Shown: in pieces, positions 24,438 through 33,006 of the stretch | How positions within the stretch are numbered: the stretch's first letter is position 1 | Layout: each line of letters starts with the position of its first letter | Source: Pseudomonas sp. 30_B | GTDB lineage: Bacteria; Pseudomonadota; Gammaproteobacteria; Pseudomonadales; Pseudomonadaceae | DNA: 64,000 nucleotides | Reading direction: 5' to 3' | NCBI RefSeq assembly: GCF_017491605.1 | Contig: NZ_JAFGYY010000006.1 | Coordinates: 221,118-285,117 of the forward strand | Translations under genes and position numbers: made by a program | Notes under the pieces: model-generated | The model's input: the letters and a program-made list of their open reading frames with translations, nothing else | Told to the model about the DNA's origin: nothing | Database searches by the model: none

Positions 24438-27281
24438 ATGACAGCGTATGTAGAGCCTTCGGCGATCCCGGTGAGCCATGCCGAGATCCGCCAGCAGTAT
24501 GCTCACGAAATTGCCGTCGAACGCACCCGCCTGCTGTATCAGGGGTCGCGGATTCCGACGCTGCTCATGCTGCTCAACGGCCTGGCCTGTGCCGGGCTGC
24601 TGTGGGAACGGGTATCCACCGCCCTGCTCAGCGGCTGGCTGGTATCGCTGGTGCTGCTGGCCGTGCTGCGGCTGATCCAGGTATCGGCCTTCCACGCCGC
24701 CAGCGCCGAGCGCCAGGCCAGTCCGCACTGGCAACGCGCCTTCCTGTTCGGCGCCGGTGCCTCCGGCCTGACCCTGGCCTTTGCCGCCATCGCCCTGGTG
24801 CCGGCGGACGCCTTCCTCCAGCAATCCCTGGTATTCGGCCTGATCGCCGCCGCCATCCTCTCGGCCAGCGTGGCCTACGCGGTCAGCCTGCCAGCCTTCC
24901 TCACCTTTGCCTTGCCCTGCCTGTTCCCCTCGATTTCCTACCTGCTGCTCAGCGAAAACCCGCTGCAGCAGGGCTGGGGCGTGCTCGGGGTGATCCTGCT
25001 GGCGGCGCTGCTGGTGGTGGCCTGGCAGATTCACCGGCTGGTCCATACCAGCCTGCTGCGGCGCTTCCAGGCCCAGGCGCTGGTGGCGCACCTGGAGCGT
25101 GCCAAGGGCCAGACCGAAGCGCTGAACCAGGACCTGGAGCGCGAAGTCGAGCAGCGCCGCCGCGCCGAACGCGAGCTGTGCCGCGCCCGCGACGCCTTGC
25201 AGGCGCGGGTGGAGGCCGGCAGCGCGCAGCTCAGCAACACCGAGGCGCGCCTGGCCCTGGCGCTGGAAGCCAGCGAGCTGGGGCTGTGGGATTGGAACCT
25301 GCTGACCGACGAGGTGCATCACTCGCACCTGGAGGAAATCTTCGGCATCACCCAGGCGGCGGTGAAGAGCGTGCGCAACGACCTGCGCCCGCGCCTGCAC
25401 CCCGACGACCTGCCGCTGCTGCGCCGTGCGCTGGTCGAACACCTCAAGGGCCGTACCGATGGCTACCGCATCGAATACCGCGTGCGCCACGCCGACGGCC
25501 ATTGGGTCTGGGTCGAAGACCGTGGCCGGGCCATGGAGCGTGACGAGTCCGGGCAGGTCACGCGGATGGTCGGCACCCGCTGCGACATCTCCGCCCGCAA
25601 GCTGCGCGAGGAAGAACAGCGCCTGGCCGCCACGGTGTTCGAGGCCGCCAGCGAAGGCATCATCATCCTCGACCCGAGCTACCGCCTGCTCGCCCTCAAC
25701 GAAGCCTTCACCCGCCTCACCGGCTACCGCCGCGAAGAACTGCTGGGGCGCAATGTCAGCCGCCTGATGGGCTCGGCGGAAACCCTGCGCCGCTACCAGG
25801 CGATCCGCACCGAGCTGGAGTGCCAGGGCACCTGGCAGGGCGAGCTGATCGAGACCCGCAAGAATGGCGAGCTGTACCCGCAGTGGCTGCAGCTCAACGT
25901 CGTGCGTGACGGCCGTGGCCAGGTGACCCATGTGGTCGGCTTCTTCGCTGACCTCACCGCCCGCCGCGATGCCGAGGAGCGCCTGCGCTACCTGTCGCAC
26001 TACGACGAACTCACCGGCCTGGCCAATCGCAGCCTGTTCAAGGAGCGCCTGCACGAAGCCAGCCAGCGCGCCCGCCAGGAAGGCCGCACGGCGGCGCTGC
26101 TGCTGATCGACCTGGACCGCTTCAAGCTGCTCAACGACAGCCTCGGCCACGAAGTCGCCGACCAGTTGCTGCGGCAGATGGCGCGGCGCATGACCCAGAC
26201 GGTACCCGAGGCGGACACCATCGCCCGGCTGTCCGGCAACGAATTCGCCGTGCTGATCGACTCCTACGCCAGCCTCGCCGCGCTGGCGCGCCTGTCCAGC
26301 CGCCTGCTGGCCAAGCTCCGCACGCCGATGACCGTGGGCGGCCACGAACTGGTGATCAGCGCCTCGGTGGGCATCAGCCTGCTGCCGGAGAACGCCTGGG
26401 AAATCTCCGCACTGATGAGCCAGGCAAACATGGCCATGCACCACGCCAAGCACCTGGGCGGCAACACCTTCCAGTTCTTCACCGACAACCTGCAGGCCTG
26501 CACCCTGGAGCGCCTGCAGCTGGAAACCCGGCTGCGCAAGGCCATCGACGAAGGCCAGCTGGACGTGCACTACCAGCCCAAGCTGAACCTCGCCAACGAA
26601 CGCCTGGACAGCGCCGAGGCGCTGGTGCGCTGGCGCCACCCGGAGCTGGGCATGGTGCCGCCCAGCGACTTCATCGGCCTCGCCGAGGAAACCGGACTGA
26701 TCGGCGCCATCGGCGAGTTCGTCCTGCGCCGCGCCTGCCGTCAGGCCCGCGACTGGCAGCGCCAGGGCCATGAACTGCGGGTCTCGGTGAACCTCTCGGT
26801 GCACCAGCTGCGCACCGGCAACCTGGTGGACCTGGTGCGCACCGTGCTGGAAGAGACCGGCCTGCCGTCGCACCTGCTGGAGCTGGAGCTGACCGAAAGC
26901 CAGCTGCTGGACAACGTCGAGAGCGTCACCACGACCTTCCGCCAGCTACGCGAGATGGGCGTGAAACTGGCCATCGACGACTTCGGCACCGGCTATTCCT
27001 CGCTCAGCTACCTGAAGCGCTTCCCGGTGGACTACGTGAAGATCGACCAGACCTTCATCCGCGACCTCTCCGAGCGCGGCGAGGACGCAGCCATCACCCG
27101 GGCGATCATCGCCATGGCGCACAGCCTGGAGCTGAAGGTGGTGGCGGAGGGCGTCGAGCAGGCCGAGCAGCTGCGCTTCCTGCGCGCCCACGGCTGCGAC
27201 GAGATCCAGGGTTATCTGATCAGCCCGCCGCTGGCGGCGGGGGATTGCCTGGAATTGCTGGGGAGCGTCGGCCGGCGCTGA
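24438..27281 (+). CDS. Membrane PAS-PAS-GGDEF-EAL protein, predicted c-di-GMP phosphodiesterase
   Basis: A 947-residue inner-membrane signalling protein. About five or six TM helices span residues 35-195, then a coiled coil near 205-265, and two PAS domains near 267-395 and 400-520. The GGDEF domain is degenerate: the signature reads LSGNEF near residue 598, so cyclase activity is unlikely. The EAL domain, residues 695-945, keeps EALVRW (E726), DDFGTGYSS, KIDQTFI and AEGVEQAEQ, so c-di-GMP hydrolysis is expected. The start is ATG 24438; ATG 24393, 12 nt after a GGAGGA, is an alternative. It corresponds by order to PA5442. The signal sensed is unknown. Confidence 0.92.
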   Translation: MTAYVEPSAIPVSHAEIRQQYAHEIAVERTRLLYQGSRIPTLLMLLNGLACAGLLWERVSTALLSGWLVSLVLLAVLRLIQVSAFHAASAERQASPHWQRAFLFGAGASGLTLAFAAIALVPADAFLQQSLVFGLIAAAILSASVAYAVSLPAFLTFALPCLFPSISYLLLSENPLQQGWGVLGVILLAALLVVAWQIHRLVHTSLLRRFQAQALVAHLERAKGQTEALNQDLEREVEQRRRAERELCRARDALQARVEAGSAQLSNTEARLALALEASELGLWDWNLLTDEVHHSHLEEIFGITQAAVKSVRNDLRPRLHPDDLPLLRRALVEHLKGRTDGYRIEYRVRHADGHWVWVEDRGRAMERDESGQVTRMVGTRCDISARKLREEEQRLAATVFEAASEGIIILDPSYRLLALNEAFTRLTGYRREELLGRNVSRLMGSAETLRRYQAIRTELECQGTWQGELIETRKNGELYPQWLQLNVVRDGRGQVTHVVGFFADLTARRDAEERLRYLSHYDELTGLANRSLFKERLHEASQRARQEGRTAALLLIDLDRFKLLNDSLGHEVADQLLRQMARRMTQTVPEADTIARLSGNEFAVLIDSYASLAALARLSSRLLAKLRTPMTVGGHELVISASVGISLLPENAWEISALMSQANMAMHHAKHLGGNTFQFFTDNLQACTLERLQLETRLRKAIDEGQLDVHYQPKLNLANERLDSAEALVRWRHPELGMVPPSDFIGLAEETGLIGAIGEFVLRRACRQARDWQRQGHELRVSVNLSVHQLRTGNLVDLVRTVLEETGLPSHLLELELTESQLLDNVESVTTTFRQLREMGVKLAIDDFGTGYSSLSYLKRFPVDYVKIDQTFIRDLSERGEDAAITRAIIAMAHSLELKVVAEGVEQAEQLRFLRAHGCDEIQGYLISPPLAAGDCLELLGSVGRR

Positions 27282-27293
27282 GCGCGCCGGCCG
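27269..27293. terminator. GC-rich hairpin between convergent genes
   Basis: A perfect 10-bp stem CGGCCGGCGC/GCGCCGGCCG with a 5-nt loop covers the stop codon of the EAL protein gene and precedes the convergent cytochrome gene end. No T-run; a possible bidirectional terminator. Confidence 0.4.
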
Positions 27294-27302
27294 CGCGGGG
27301 TG

Positions 27303-27608
27303 TCACTTGAGGGTGACGATCCACTCGGCGAGGGTCCTGGCCTCCTCCGGGCTGACGGCGTTGGCCGGCATCGGGATCGGACCCCAAACACCTTTGCTGC
27401 CCTTCTCGATGCTGTTGCTGATGTGTGCAACACCGTCGGTGCCGTACTTCGCCGCGACTTCCTTGAAGGCCGGGCCGACCAGTGTCTTGTTGACGGCATG
27501 GCAGGCCACGCAGGCCTTGGTCTTGAACAGTTCCTCGCCGGTACTGGCCGTGGCCGTCGTCTGGACCAGCAGTCCGCCGAACAGCAGGGCAACCAGGGCT
27601 TTGTTCAT
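27303..27608 (-). CDS. nirM: Cytochrome c551 (nitrite-reductase electron donor type)
   Basis: A 101-residue periplasmic class I c-type cytochrome that carries single electrons. A Sec signal peptide spans residues 1-22 (ALVALLFGGLLVQTT). Haem is attached at C33-V-A-C36-H37, and the sixth ligand Met80 lies in the hallmark GVWGPIPMPANAVS, close to Pseudomonas NirM. It is transcribed from a perfect ANR/DNR box at 27711. It stands next to dnrN, nirV and nirK, so it most likely feeds electrons to the copper nitrite reductase. General respiratory c551 use is an alternative. Confidence 0.9.
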   Translation of the reverse strand: MNKALVALLFGGLLVQTTATASTGEELFKTKACVACHAVNKTLVGPAFKEVAAKYGTDGVAHISNSIEKGSKGVWGPIPMPANAVSPEEARTLAEWIVTLK

Positions 27609-27681
27609 GAAATCTCCTCCTCGGGGCTGGGCGCCGGAGCGCCGGTCGATGACGCCGGCTTCCCGCCTGGCATCCGGGGCG

Positions 27682-27724
27682 ATTCTAGGAGCGCCCTGAA
27701 CGGCCCCGGCTTGATGGCGATCAA
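27682..27724 (-). promoter_or_regulatory. ANR/DNR-dependent promoter of the cytochrome c551 gene
   Basis: A perfect FNR-family palindrome TTGATGGCGATCAA lies at 27711-27724. A TAGAAT -10 on the minus strand (27687-27682) puts the predicted start near 27675, so the box is centred at about -42, the class II activator position. Oxygen- or nitric-oxide-responsive control by ANR or DNR is expected. Confidence 0.8.
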
Positions 27725-27790
27725 CAACCCTTCGCGCCTTGCCCTATGTGTGAAGCGGGTCTGGTCAGCGTCCACGGCCGCCGCCACGCC

Positions 27791-28462
27791 TCAGCCCGGA
27801 CGGTTGGCGCCGAGGAACAGCAGGTTGTTTTCCAGGTGGATGTGCTGCATCAGGTCGCGGCGCAGCTCTTCCAGCCCGGCGTAGAGCCGGCGCCAGCTGT
27901 TGCAGCCGTCGGCGGGGACGCTGAGGTCGCCGGTCAGATCGGCCAGTACCGCCAGTGACTGCGAATGTTCGTCGTGCTCATGACGCATCACGCCGATCGG
28001 CCCCTGCACGTGGGTCAGCGGAATACCCTGGCGTAGCCAGGGGAACAGCACGCTTTCCTCCTTGCACATGTGCCATTCCAGTTCTTCCTGCATCTTCTTC
28101 AGGTGCGCGGTCAGCCCGGTCGGGCATTGCGGGTGCGCGGCGTGGGTGTTCTCGACGCGCTCGGCCAGCGGGATCAGCGCCGGCAGCTGTTCGCGGTGGA
28201 CCTTGTGGTAGCGCTCGAGGATGTGGTCGATCAGTTGGTCATTGCTGCTGTGCCGCCAGTCGGCCTGCTCGTTTGCCGGCGGCAGGGCCTGCAGCTCGGC
28301 GGCGATGCGTTGGCCGTCGAGACCCTGTTCGCTGGCCGCCTCGCCGAGGCTGCGCTGGCCGGCGCAGCAGAAGTCGAGCTTGTAGTCGTGGAACAGCGCG
28401 GTGCTGCCCGGCAGGCTGAAGGCCAGGTCGCTCAGGGTGCGTTCGGTCAGGTTGTCGGTCAT
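27791..28462 (-). CDS. dnrN: Di-iron RIC protein (YtfE/DnrN/ScdA family)
   Basis: A 223-residue cytosolic repair-of-iron-centres protein linked to nitrosative stress. The N-terminal DUF542-type domain has the redox pair in FHDYKLDFCCAGQRSLG. The hemerythrin-like four-helix bundle supplies di-iron ligands in HKVHREQLPALIPL, WHMCKEESVLFPW, MRHEHDEHSQSL and HIHLENNLLFLG. The start at 28462 (MTDNLTERTL) is preferred over the ATG ten codons upstream. Its own ANR/DNR box at 28548 and the nirK-nirV neighbourhood support a role in coping with NO made by nitrite reduction. Confidence 0.9.
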   Translation of the reverse strand: MTDNLTERTLSDLAFSLPGSTALFHDYKLDFCCAGQRSLGEAASEQGLDGQRIAAELQALPPANEQADWRHSSNDQLIDHILERYHKVHREQLPALIPLAERVENTHAAHPQCPTGLTAHLKKMQEELEWHMCKEESVLFPWLRQGIPLTHVQGPIGVMRHEHDEHSQSLAVLADLTGDLSVPADGCNSWRRLYAGLEELRRDLMQHIHLENNLLFLGANRPG

Positions 28463-28518
28463 GGCGGGGCTCGGGGGGAGATTGGCGGTCACGGCGGTGA
28501 TTTCCGTAGGTTCGCCGC

Positions 28519-28561
28519 AGCATACCGTTCAAGCGCTGCGGCGAGACTTGAGGGGAATCAA
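28519..28561 (-). promoter_or_regulatory. ANR/DNR-dependent promoter of dnrN
   Basis: On the minus strand the site reads TTGATTCCCCTCAA (28561-28548), one mismatch from TTGAT-N4-ATCAA. A TATGCT -10 is at 28524-28519, giving a start near 28512 and a box at about -42. The site overlaps the stop codon of nirV, so dnrN probably has its own promoter inside the group. Confidence 0.68.
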
Positions 28562-29364
28562 GGGATGTCCCGGACCAGGCGGAATCCCAGGTTGTCCGGT
28601 GGTTGCCCGGCGCTGCAACCGCCGCCACGGGCATCGCGGACGAAATCGTTGATGGCGGCGCGGTGGCGGCCTTCGGCGATGCGGATCGAACAGTACTCGG
28701 CGCGCTCGGTCTGAATGCCCTGCGCATCGAGATTGACCCGCTGGTGGCAGCTTTGCGTCCATTCCCAGACGTTGCCGCCCAGATCGGCCACGCCGAACTC
28801 GTTCAGCCCGTGGCTGCCGCGTACCTGCGGCTGCGCCGAGGCACTGGTGCGGCTCTCGGCTTCGAGGCGGTAGCGGGCCAGCCAGCGTCGGGCCGGATTG
28901 CTGCCGTCATCCTCTTCGATGCGCAGGGCATCGTCGGCCCAGCGCGAGCCGGCGAAGAAGGCCCACTCGCGGTCGGTGGGCAGGCGCCAGTCCTGGCCGG
29001 TGCGCCGGGACAGCCAGGCGGCATAGCGCTGTGCATCCAGCAGGCTGGCGCCGGTTTGCGGCAGGTCCGCGCTGCTGTTGCTGTCCAGGGGCAGGCAGTC
29101 GCCGTCGGCCACGCAGCGGACGTACTCGGCCTGGCTGACCTGGTATTTCATCACCTCGAAGCGCGGCGCCAGCCGTTCACGCCGCGAAGGGGCATCCACC
29201 GCGCGCTTCTCCCGCCAGTAGTCGCCGGCGGGGCGGAAGTCGAAGTCGCGCGGCACCAGCTTCACGGTTTCCGGTGCCAATTCGGTGTCGTACTGCGGCT
29301 GCAGCAGGGTAGCGGCGGCGATCAGCAGTGCGAGGGATGCGCCGATCAGGGTTGTCTTGCGCAT
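28558..29364 (-). CDS. nirV: NirV, formylglycine-generating-enzyme-fold protein
   Basis: A 268-residue SUMF1/FGE-sulfatase-domain protein with an N-terminal signal or anchor (LIGASLALLIAAATLL). Domain marks are MKYQVSQAEYVRCVADG, WRLPTDREWAFFAGSRW, LGGNVWEWTQSC and the terminal NLGFRLVRD. NirV is the recurrent partner of copper nitrite reductase genes; its role is unproven and may be maturation or assembly. It lies 60 nt downstream of nirK in the same direction, consistent with an operon. Several Cys residues (C111, C117-like region and the C-terminal GGGCSAG) could form periplasmic disulphides. Confidence 0.88.
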   Translation of the reverse strand: MRKTTLIGASLALLIAAATLLQPQYDTELAPETVKLVPRDFDFRPAGDYWREKRAVDAPSRRERLAPRFEVMKYQVSQAEYVRCVADGDCLPLDSNSSADLPQTGASLLDAQRYAAWLSRRTGQDWRLPTDREWAFFAGSRWADDALRIEEDDGSNPARRWLARYRLEAESRTSASAQPQVRGSHGLNEFGVADLGGNVWEWTQSCHQRVNLDAQGIQTERAEYCSIRIAEGRHRAAINDFVRDARGGGCSAGQPPDNLGFRLVRDIP

Positions 29365-29424
29365 GGCGGTAATGTCCGGGGCATAGCCTGGAAAGGGCCG
29401 GCCCCCGCGGGCCGGCCTCGGGCC

Positions 29425-30576
29425 TTACTTGATCGCCGTTGGCGGCTCGATCTGGCTCATCAGGTCGGCGTTCCACTGGCCTTCGACCTGGATGTGGGCG
29501 GCGGCACCCAGCAGGACGGCCTCGATCAGGTTGTGGTTGAGATAGGTGTACAGGCCCGGCTGCAGGAAGGTGTAGAGCGACGCGCCGGCCGCGCCGCCGG
29601 GGATCAGCCAGGTTTCCAGGTCCTGCTCCGGCGGGTTGTTGAACTTGCCGGTGGCCCAGACGTGGTCGCCATGGCCGCCGATCAGGTGTGGGCGGGTATC
29701 GCGGTTGGCCTGGGAGTGCACCAGCAGCATCGTCTCGCCGACCTTGGCGGTGAGCGCATTCTTGCCGGTGAGGGCGCCGACCTTGCCGTTGAACACGATG
29801 TGGCTGGGAATCAGCCCTTTCATGACCTCCTGCATGTCGTTGTAGCCGTCCATCGGCTTGGCGTAGCGCTTGAAGTTGCCGTCCTTGTCGCGCGGGACGT
29901 AGAAGTCCTGCTCGCCGATGTAGAACACCTTGTCGTATTTCAGCGGCCGGCCTTCGCGGTCCTTCAGGCCGTCGCGCGGCAGCACCATGATCGCGCCGTT
30001 CATGCCCGAGACCACGTGCCAGGGGATCATCGCCCCGCCCGGCGCGCAGTGGTAGACGAACACGCCGGGGCGGGTGGCCTTGAAGCGCAGCTTCACTTCC
30101 TCGCCGGGCTGGATGATGGTCAGCGCGCCTCCGCCCAGGGCGCCGGTGGAGGCGTGGAAGTCGATGTTGTGGGTCAGGGTGTTGCTGGCCGGGTTGACCA
30201 GGGTGAGTTCGACGTAGTCGTCCTGGTGCACCACCATCAGCGGCCCCGGGACCGAGCCGTTGAAGGTCATGGCGTGGATCTCGGTGCCGTCGTCGTCGAT
30301 GACCAGCTTCTTCTCCTCGATGACCATGCGGAACTCGACCACGCGCGGCTTGCCCGTGGCGCGCTGCTCGTGCGCATGGACGAACGGCGGGGCGACCAGT
30401 TCGACCTTGACGTGCTCCAGCGTCGACAGGTCGGGCGCCGGCCCCATGCTCTTCGGTGCCGGCTCGCCCTTGGCGAAAGCGCGCGTGCTGCCGAGCATCG
30501 AGCCGGTGACGCCGAGGACCACTGCGCCGGCCAGCAGGGTGCGCCGGGAAAGGGACATTTCTTCCTGATCTTGCAT
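29425..30576 (-). CDS. nirK: Copper-containing nitrite reductase
   Basis: A 383-residue periplasmic trimeric enzyme reducing nitrite to nitric oxide in denitrification. The Tat signal [18 protein letters not shown] at residues 8-25 predicts folded export. Two cupredoxin domains follow. Type 1 Cu ligands are H136, C177, H187 and M192 ([12 protein letters not shown]). Type 2 Cu ligands are H141, H176 and H348 (YLNHNLIEA), with catalytic Asp139 and His302 (IGGHGDHVW) present. All key residues are intact. The start at 30576 has GGAGAAG upstream. It is followed by nirV. A degenerate FNR-type site lies 67 nt upstream. Confidence 0.95.
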   Translation of the reverse strand: MQDQEEMSLSRRTLLAGAVVLGVTGSMLGSTRAFAKGEPAPKSMGPAPDLSTLEHVKVELVAPPFVHAHEQRATGKPRVVEFRMVIEEKKLVIDDDGTEIHAMTFNGSVPGPLMVVHQDDYVELTLVNPASNTLTHNIDFHASTGALGGGALTIIQPGEEVKLRFKATRPGVFVYHCAPGGAMIPWHVVSGMNGAIMVLPRDGLKDREGRPLKYDKVFYIGEQDFYVPRDKDGNFKRYAKPMDGYNDMQEVMKGLIPSHIVFNGKVGALTGKNALTAKVGETMLLVHSQANRDTRPHLIGGHGDHVWATGKFNNPPEQDLETWLIPGGAAGASLYTFLQPGLYTYLNHNLIEAVLLGAAAHIQVEGQWNADLMSQIEPPTAIK

Positions 30577-30642
30577 GGGTACTTCTCCGTAATGGACGAA
30601 CTGTCGTCGAGCACAGAGATACGCCTTGGGCCGGAATCTTCT

Positions 30643-30656
30643 TTGCGCCGGAGCAA
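30643..30656 (-). promoter_or_regulatory. Degenerate ANR/DNR-like site upstream of nirK
   Basis: The sequence TTGCGCCGGAGCAA keeps the outer TTG/CAA of the FNR consensus but not the inner AT pairs. It is centred near -42 of a start that would give a 32-nt leader, and a weak TATCTC -10 is possible. Control of nirK by DNR is expected biologically, but this site alone is weak. Confidence 0.35.
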
Positions 30657-30824
30657 ACAAGCCCACAGTCGGACAACGTGTCGCAGGCACTGTTGTGCAG
30701 TAGCTCCCATTTACAGTCTTGCAACGATGGATACGGGCAAGGAAGAAGACGGCGAGGTAAGATTCTGCTCACTGAGTTAACCCCCCGCGCCTGGTGTGCG
30801 GGCCCCAACGGACAAGGACCCTCC

Positions 30825-33002
30825 ATGCGTCTGCACGGACTTACCCTGCTGGCCCTGACCATTGGCTGCCTCGGCGTGCAGGAAGCGCGCGCGAGCAGCG
30901 ACGATTCCTGCTACCCGAGCTGGAACCTCAAGCGCGACACGCTGGACGTGTGCAACAGCCTGCCGTTCCTGAGCCCCGGCAACGACAGCCGGATCAACCT
31001 GCAGCTGCTGCTGGCCGACGCCGGCCAGGCGAACCTCCCGGACCGGCCGCTCTCCGACGACGAGCAGCAACTGGGCTACGGCAAGGTGCCGTTCCCGATG
31101 GCGCGCCTGCTCGACGATGGGGCGCCCGGCGATGGCGACGGTTCGGCCGGTGTTACCCAGTCGTCCGCGCCGCTGGCCGACCTGGTGGCGCGCATCGGCC
31201 TGCCGGCGGACAGCCTGGCGCAGTCCGCCGACAGCTTCGCCAGCGGCGAAGGCAGCCGCTGCCGCAGCAACAACGCCAGCACCGCCCAGGACTTCCTCAG
31301 CCAGCTGCTGCTCGTCGAGGGGCTGCCCGCCGAGGAGCGGCAGAGCCTGGCGCGCGCCCGCCTGACCCTGCTCGGCGCCTGCCAGTGGGACGACACCCAG
31401 CTCACCGTCATCCTGCCCAGCGACCTGCAGTCCGCGCCGGGCAAGGCTTTCGCCACCTACCTCAAGGGCGCTGCGGAGTTCTACAGCGGTCGCTTCGGCG
31501 AGGCGCTCAAGGCCTTCCGCGCCCTGCAGGACAGCGACCTGCCCTGGCTGCAGGAAACCGCGCGCTACATGATCGCCCGCAGCCAGCTCAACGAGGCCCA
31601 GCAGAACGCCTTCGACGACATGGGCTACCCCGACCTGCGCAAGGTCGACAAGAACGGACTGAAGAACGCCGAGGCGAGCCTGGGCGACTACCTCAAGCGT
31701 TATCCACAGGGCCAGTACGCCGGCTCGGCCCAGGGCCTGATGCGCCGCGTCTACTGGCTGATGAGCGACGAGGGCCGACTCGCCGGGGAATACGCCGAGC
31801 TGTTCGCCCGTCACGACGCGGACCTCGCGCCGCTGATCCAGGAAGTCGACAACAAGCTACTGGTCACTGCCCATCCGGCGGACGTCCGCGATCCGCGCCT
31901 GCTGGCCGTGCTCGACCTGATGCAGATGCGCCATCACGAACCGAACGAGCCGCGTGCCCTGGACAGTGCCGGGCTGGCGGGGCAGAAAGAGCTGTTCGCC
32001 AAGCAGCCCGGCCTGCACGGCTACCTGACGGCGGCTTACCAGCTGTACGTGGAGGAAAAACCGGCCGATGCGCTGAAATCCCTCCCCGAAGAGCTGCCGA
32101 ACAAGCTCGACTACCTCGCCTTCAGTCAGCAGGTCCTGAGGGGCTTCGCCCTGGAAGCCGGCAATGACTGGATCGCCGCCGAGAAGCTCTGGCTGCGCCT
32201 CCTGCCGCTGGCGAAGCAGCCGATGCAGCGCGACCAGCTGGAGTTGGCGCTGGCCTTCAACTACGAGCGTAGCGACCGCCTGGTGAAGGTCTTCGCCGAG
32301 GGCTCGCCGGTGCAGACGCCGATCGTCCGCGAGATTCTCCTGCGCCACGTCGCCGGCCCCGACCTGCTGCGCCAGCAGGCGCGCTCCACCTCGGCCTCGG
32401 TCGAGGAGCGCGATACCGCGCTGTTCGCCCTGCTCTACAAGGACCTGCTGCACGGCCAGTACCAGGCCTTCATCGACGACCTCGCACTGCTGCCGTCCGA
32501 GCCGGCCCGCAAGCCGCTGGGCGCCAGCATTGGCTACCTCTACGGCAGCATGCCGCTGACGCTGTTCCAGTGGCCGGGCGGCAAGAACGACACCGGCTAC
32601 GAGTGCCCGGCGATCGTCGACGTCGCCCGCGACCTGCAGCAAAGCCCGCAGCCGCCGAAGGCGCTGAACTGCCTGGGCGAGTTCATCCTGCGCAACAACC
32701 TGGACGGCTTCCCGCTGGACAACCCGCCGAGCGAGCGTGAACTGGGTGGCGGCGAGTCGCTGTTCCCCGGCACCGCCTATTCGCGCATGGACGGCTACCT
32801 CAAGATCATCGCCGACAAGCAGGCGCCGGAAGACGATCGCGCCTACGCCCTGTTCCGCGCGATCAACTGCTACGCGCCCAGCGGCTTCAACGGCTGCGGC
32901 AGCCAGGACATCGCCCCGTCCCAGCGCAAGCAGTGGTTCCGCACCCTGAAGAGCCAGTACGCCGCCACGCCCTGGGCGAAGGCGCTGAAGTACTACTGGT
33001 AA
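30825..33002 (+). CDS. Hypothetical exported protein with repeat-like helical segments
   Basis: A 725-residue protein with a Sec signal peptide (LTLLALTIGCLGVQEARA, cleavage near residue 24). The mature chain is mostly helical, with TPR/Sel1-like spacing of segments such as YLKGAAEFYSGRFGEALKAF and TARYMIARSQLNEAQ. Four or more Cys residues sit in the N- and C-terminal parts (CYPSW, VCNS, YECPA, NCLGEF, NGCGS), suggesting disulphides. The start at ATG 30825 has AAGGA upstream. It is followed after 4 nt by a DUF3142 gene, so the two form an operon. It matches PA5441 by order. Function unknown. Confidence 0.82.
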   Translation: MRLHGLTLLALTIGCLGVQEARASSDDSCYPSWNLKRDTLDVCNSLPFLSPGNDSRINLQLLLADAGQANLPDRPLSDDEQQLGYGKVPFPMARLLDDGAPGDGDGSAGVTQSSAPLADLVARIGLPADSLAQSADSFASGEGSRCRSNNASTAQDFLSQLLLVEGLPAEERQSLARARLTLLGACQWDDTQLTVILPSDLQSAPGKAFATYLKGAAEFYSGRFGEALKAFRALQDSDLPWLQETARYMIARSQLNEAQQNAFDDMGYPDLRKVDKNGLKNAEASLGDYLKRYPQGQYAGSAQGLMRRVYWLMSDEGRLAGEYAELFARHDADLAPLIQEVDNKLLVTAHPADVRDPRLLAVLDLMQMRHHEPNEPRALDSAGLAGQKELFAKQPGLHGYLTAAYQLYVEEKPADALKSLPEELPNKLDYLAFSQQVLRGFALEAGNDWIAAEKLWLRLLPLAKQPMQRDQLELALAFNYERSDRLVKVFAEGSPVQTPIVREILLRHVAGPDLLRQQARSTSASVEERDTALFALLYKDLLHGQYQAFIDDLALLPSEPARKPLGASIGYLYGSMPLTLFQWPGGKNDTGYECPAIVDVARDLQQSPQPPKALNCLGEFILRNNLDGFPLDNPPSERELGGGESLFPGTAYSRMDGYLKIIADKQAPEDDRAYALFRAINCYAPSGFNGCGSQDIAPSQRKQWFRTLKSQYAATPWAKALKYYW

Positions 33003-33006
33003 GCCG

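Noticed and set aside
24420..26873. An 817-codon minus-strand frame opposite the PAS-GGDEF-EAL gene
   Set aside because: Antisense shadow of a well-supported gene; composition is biased and no motif is present.
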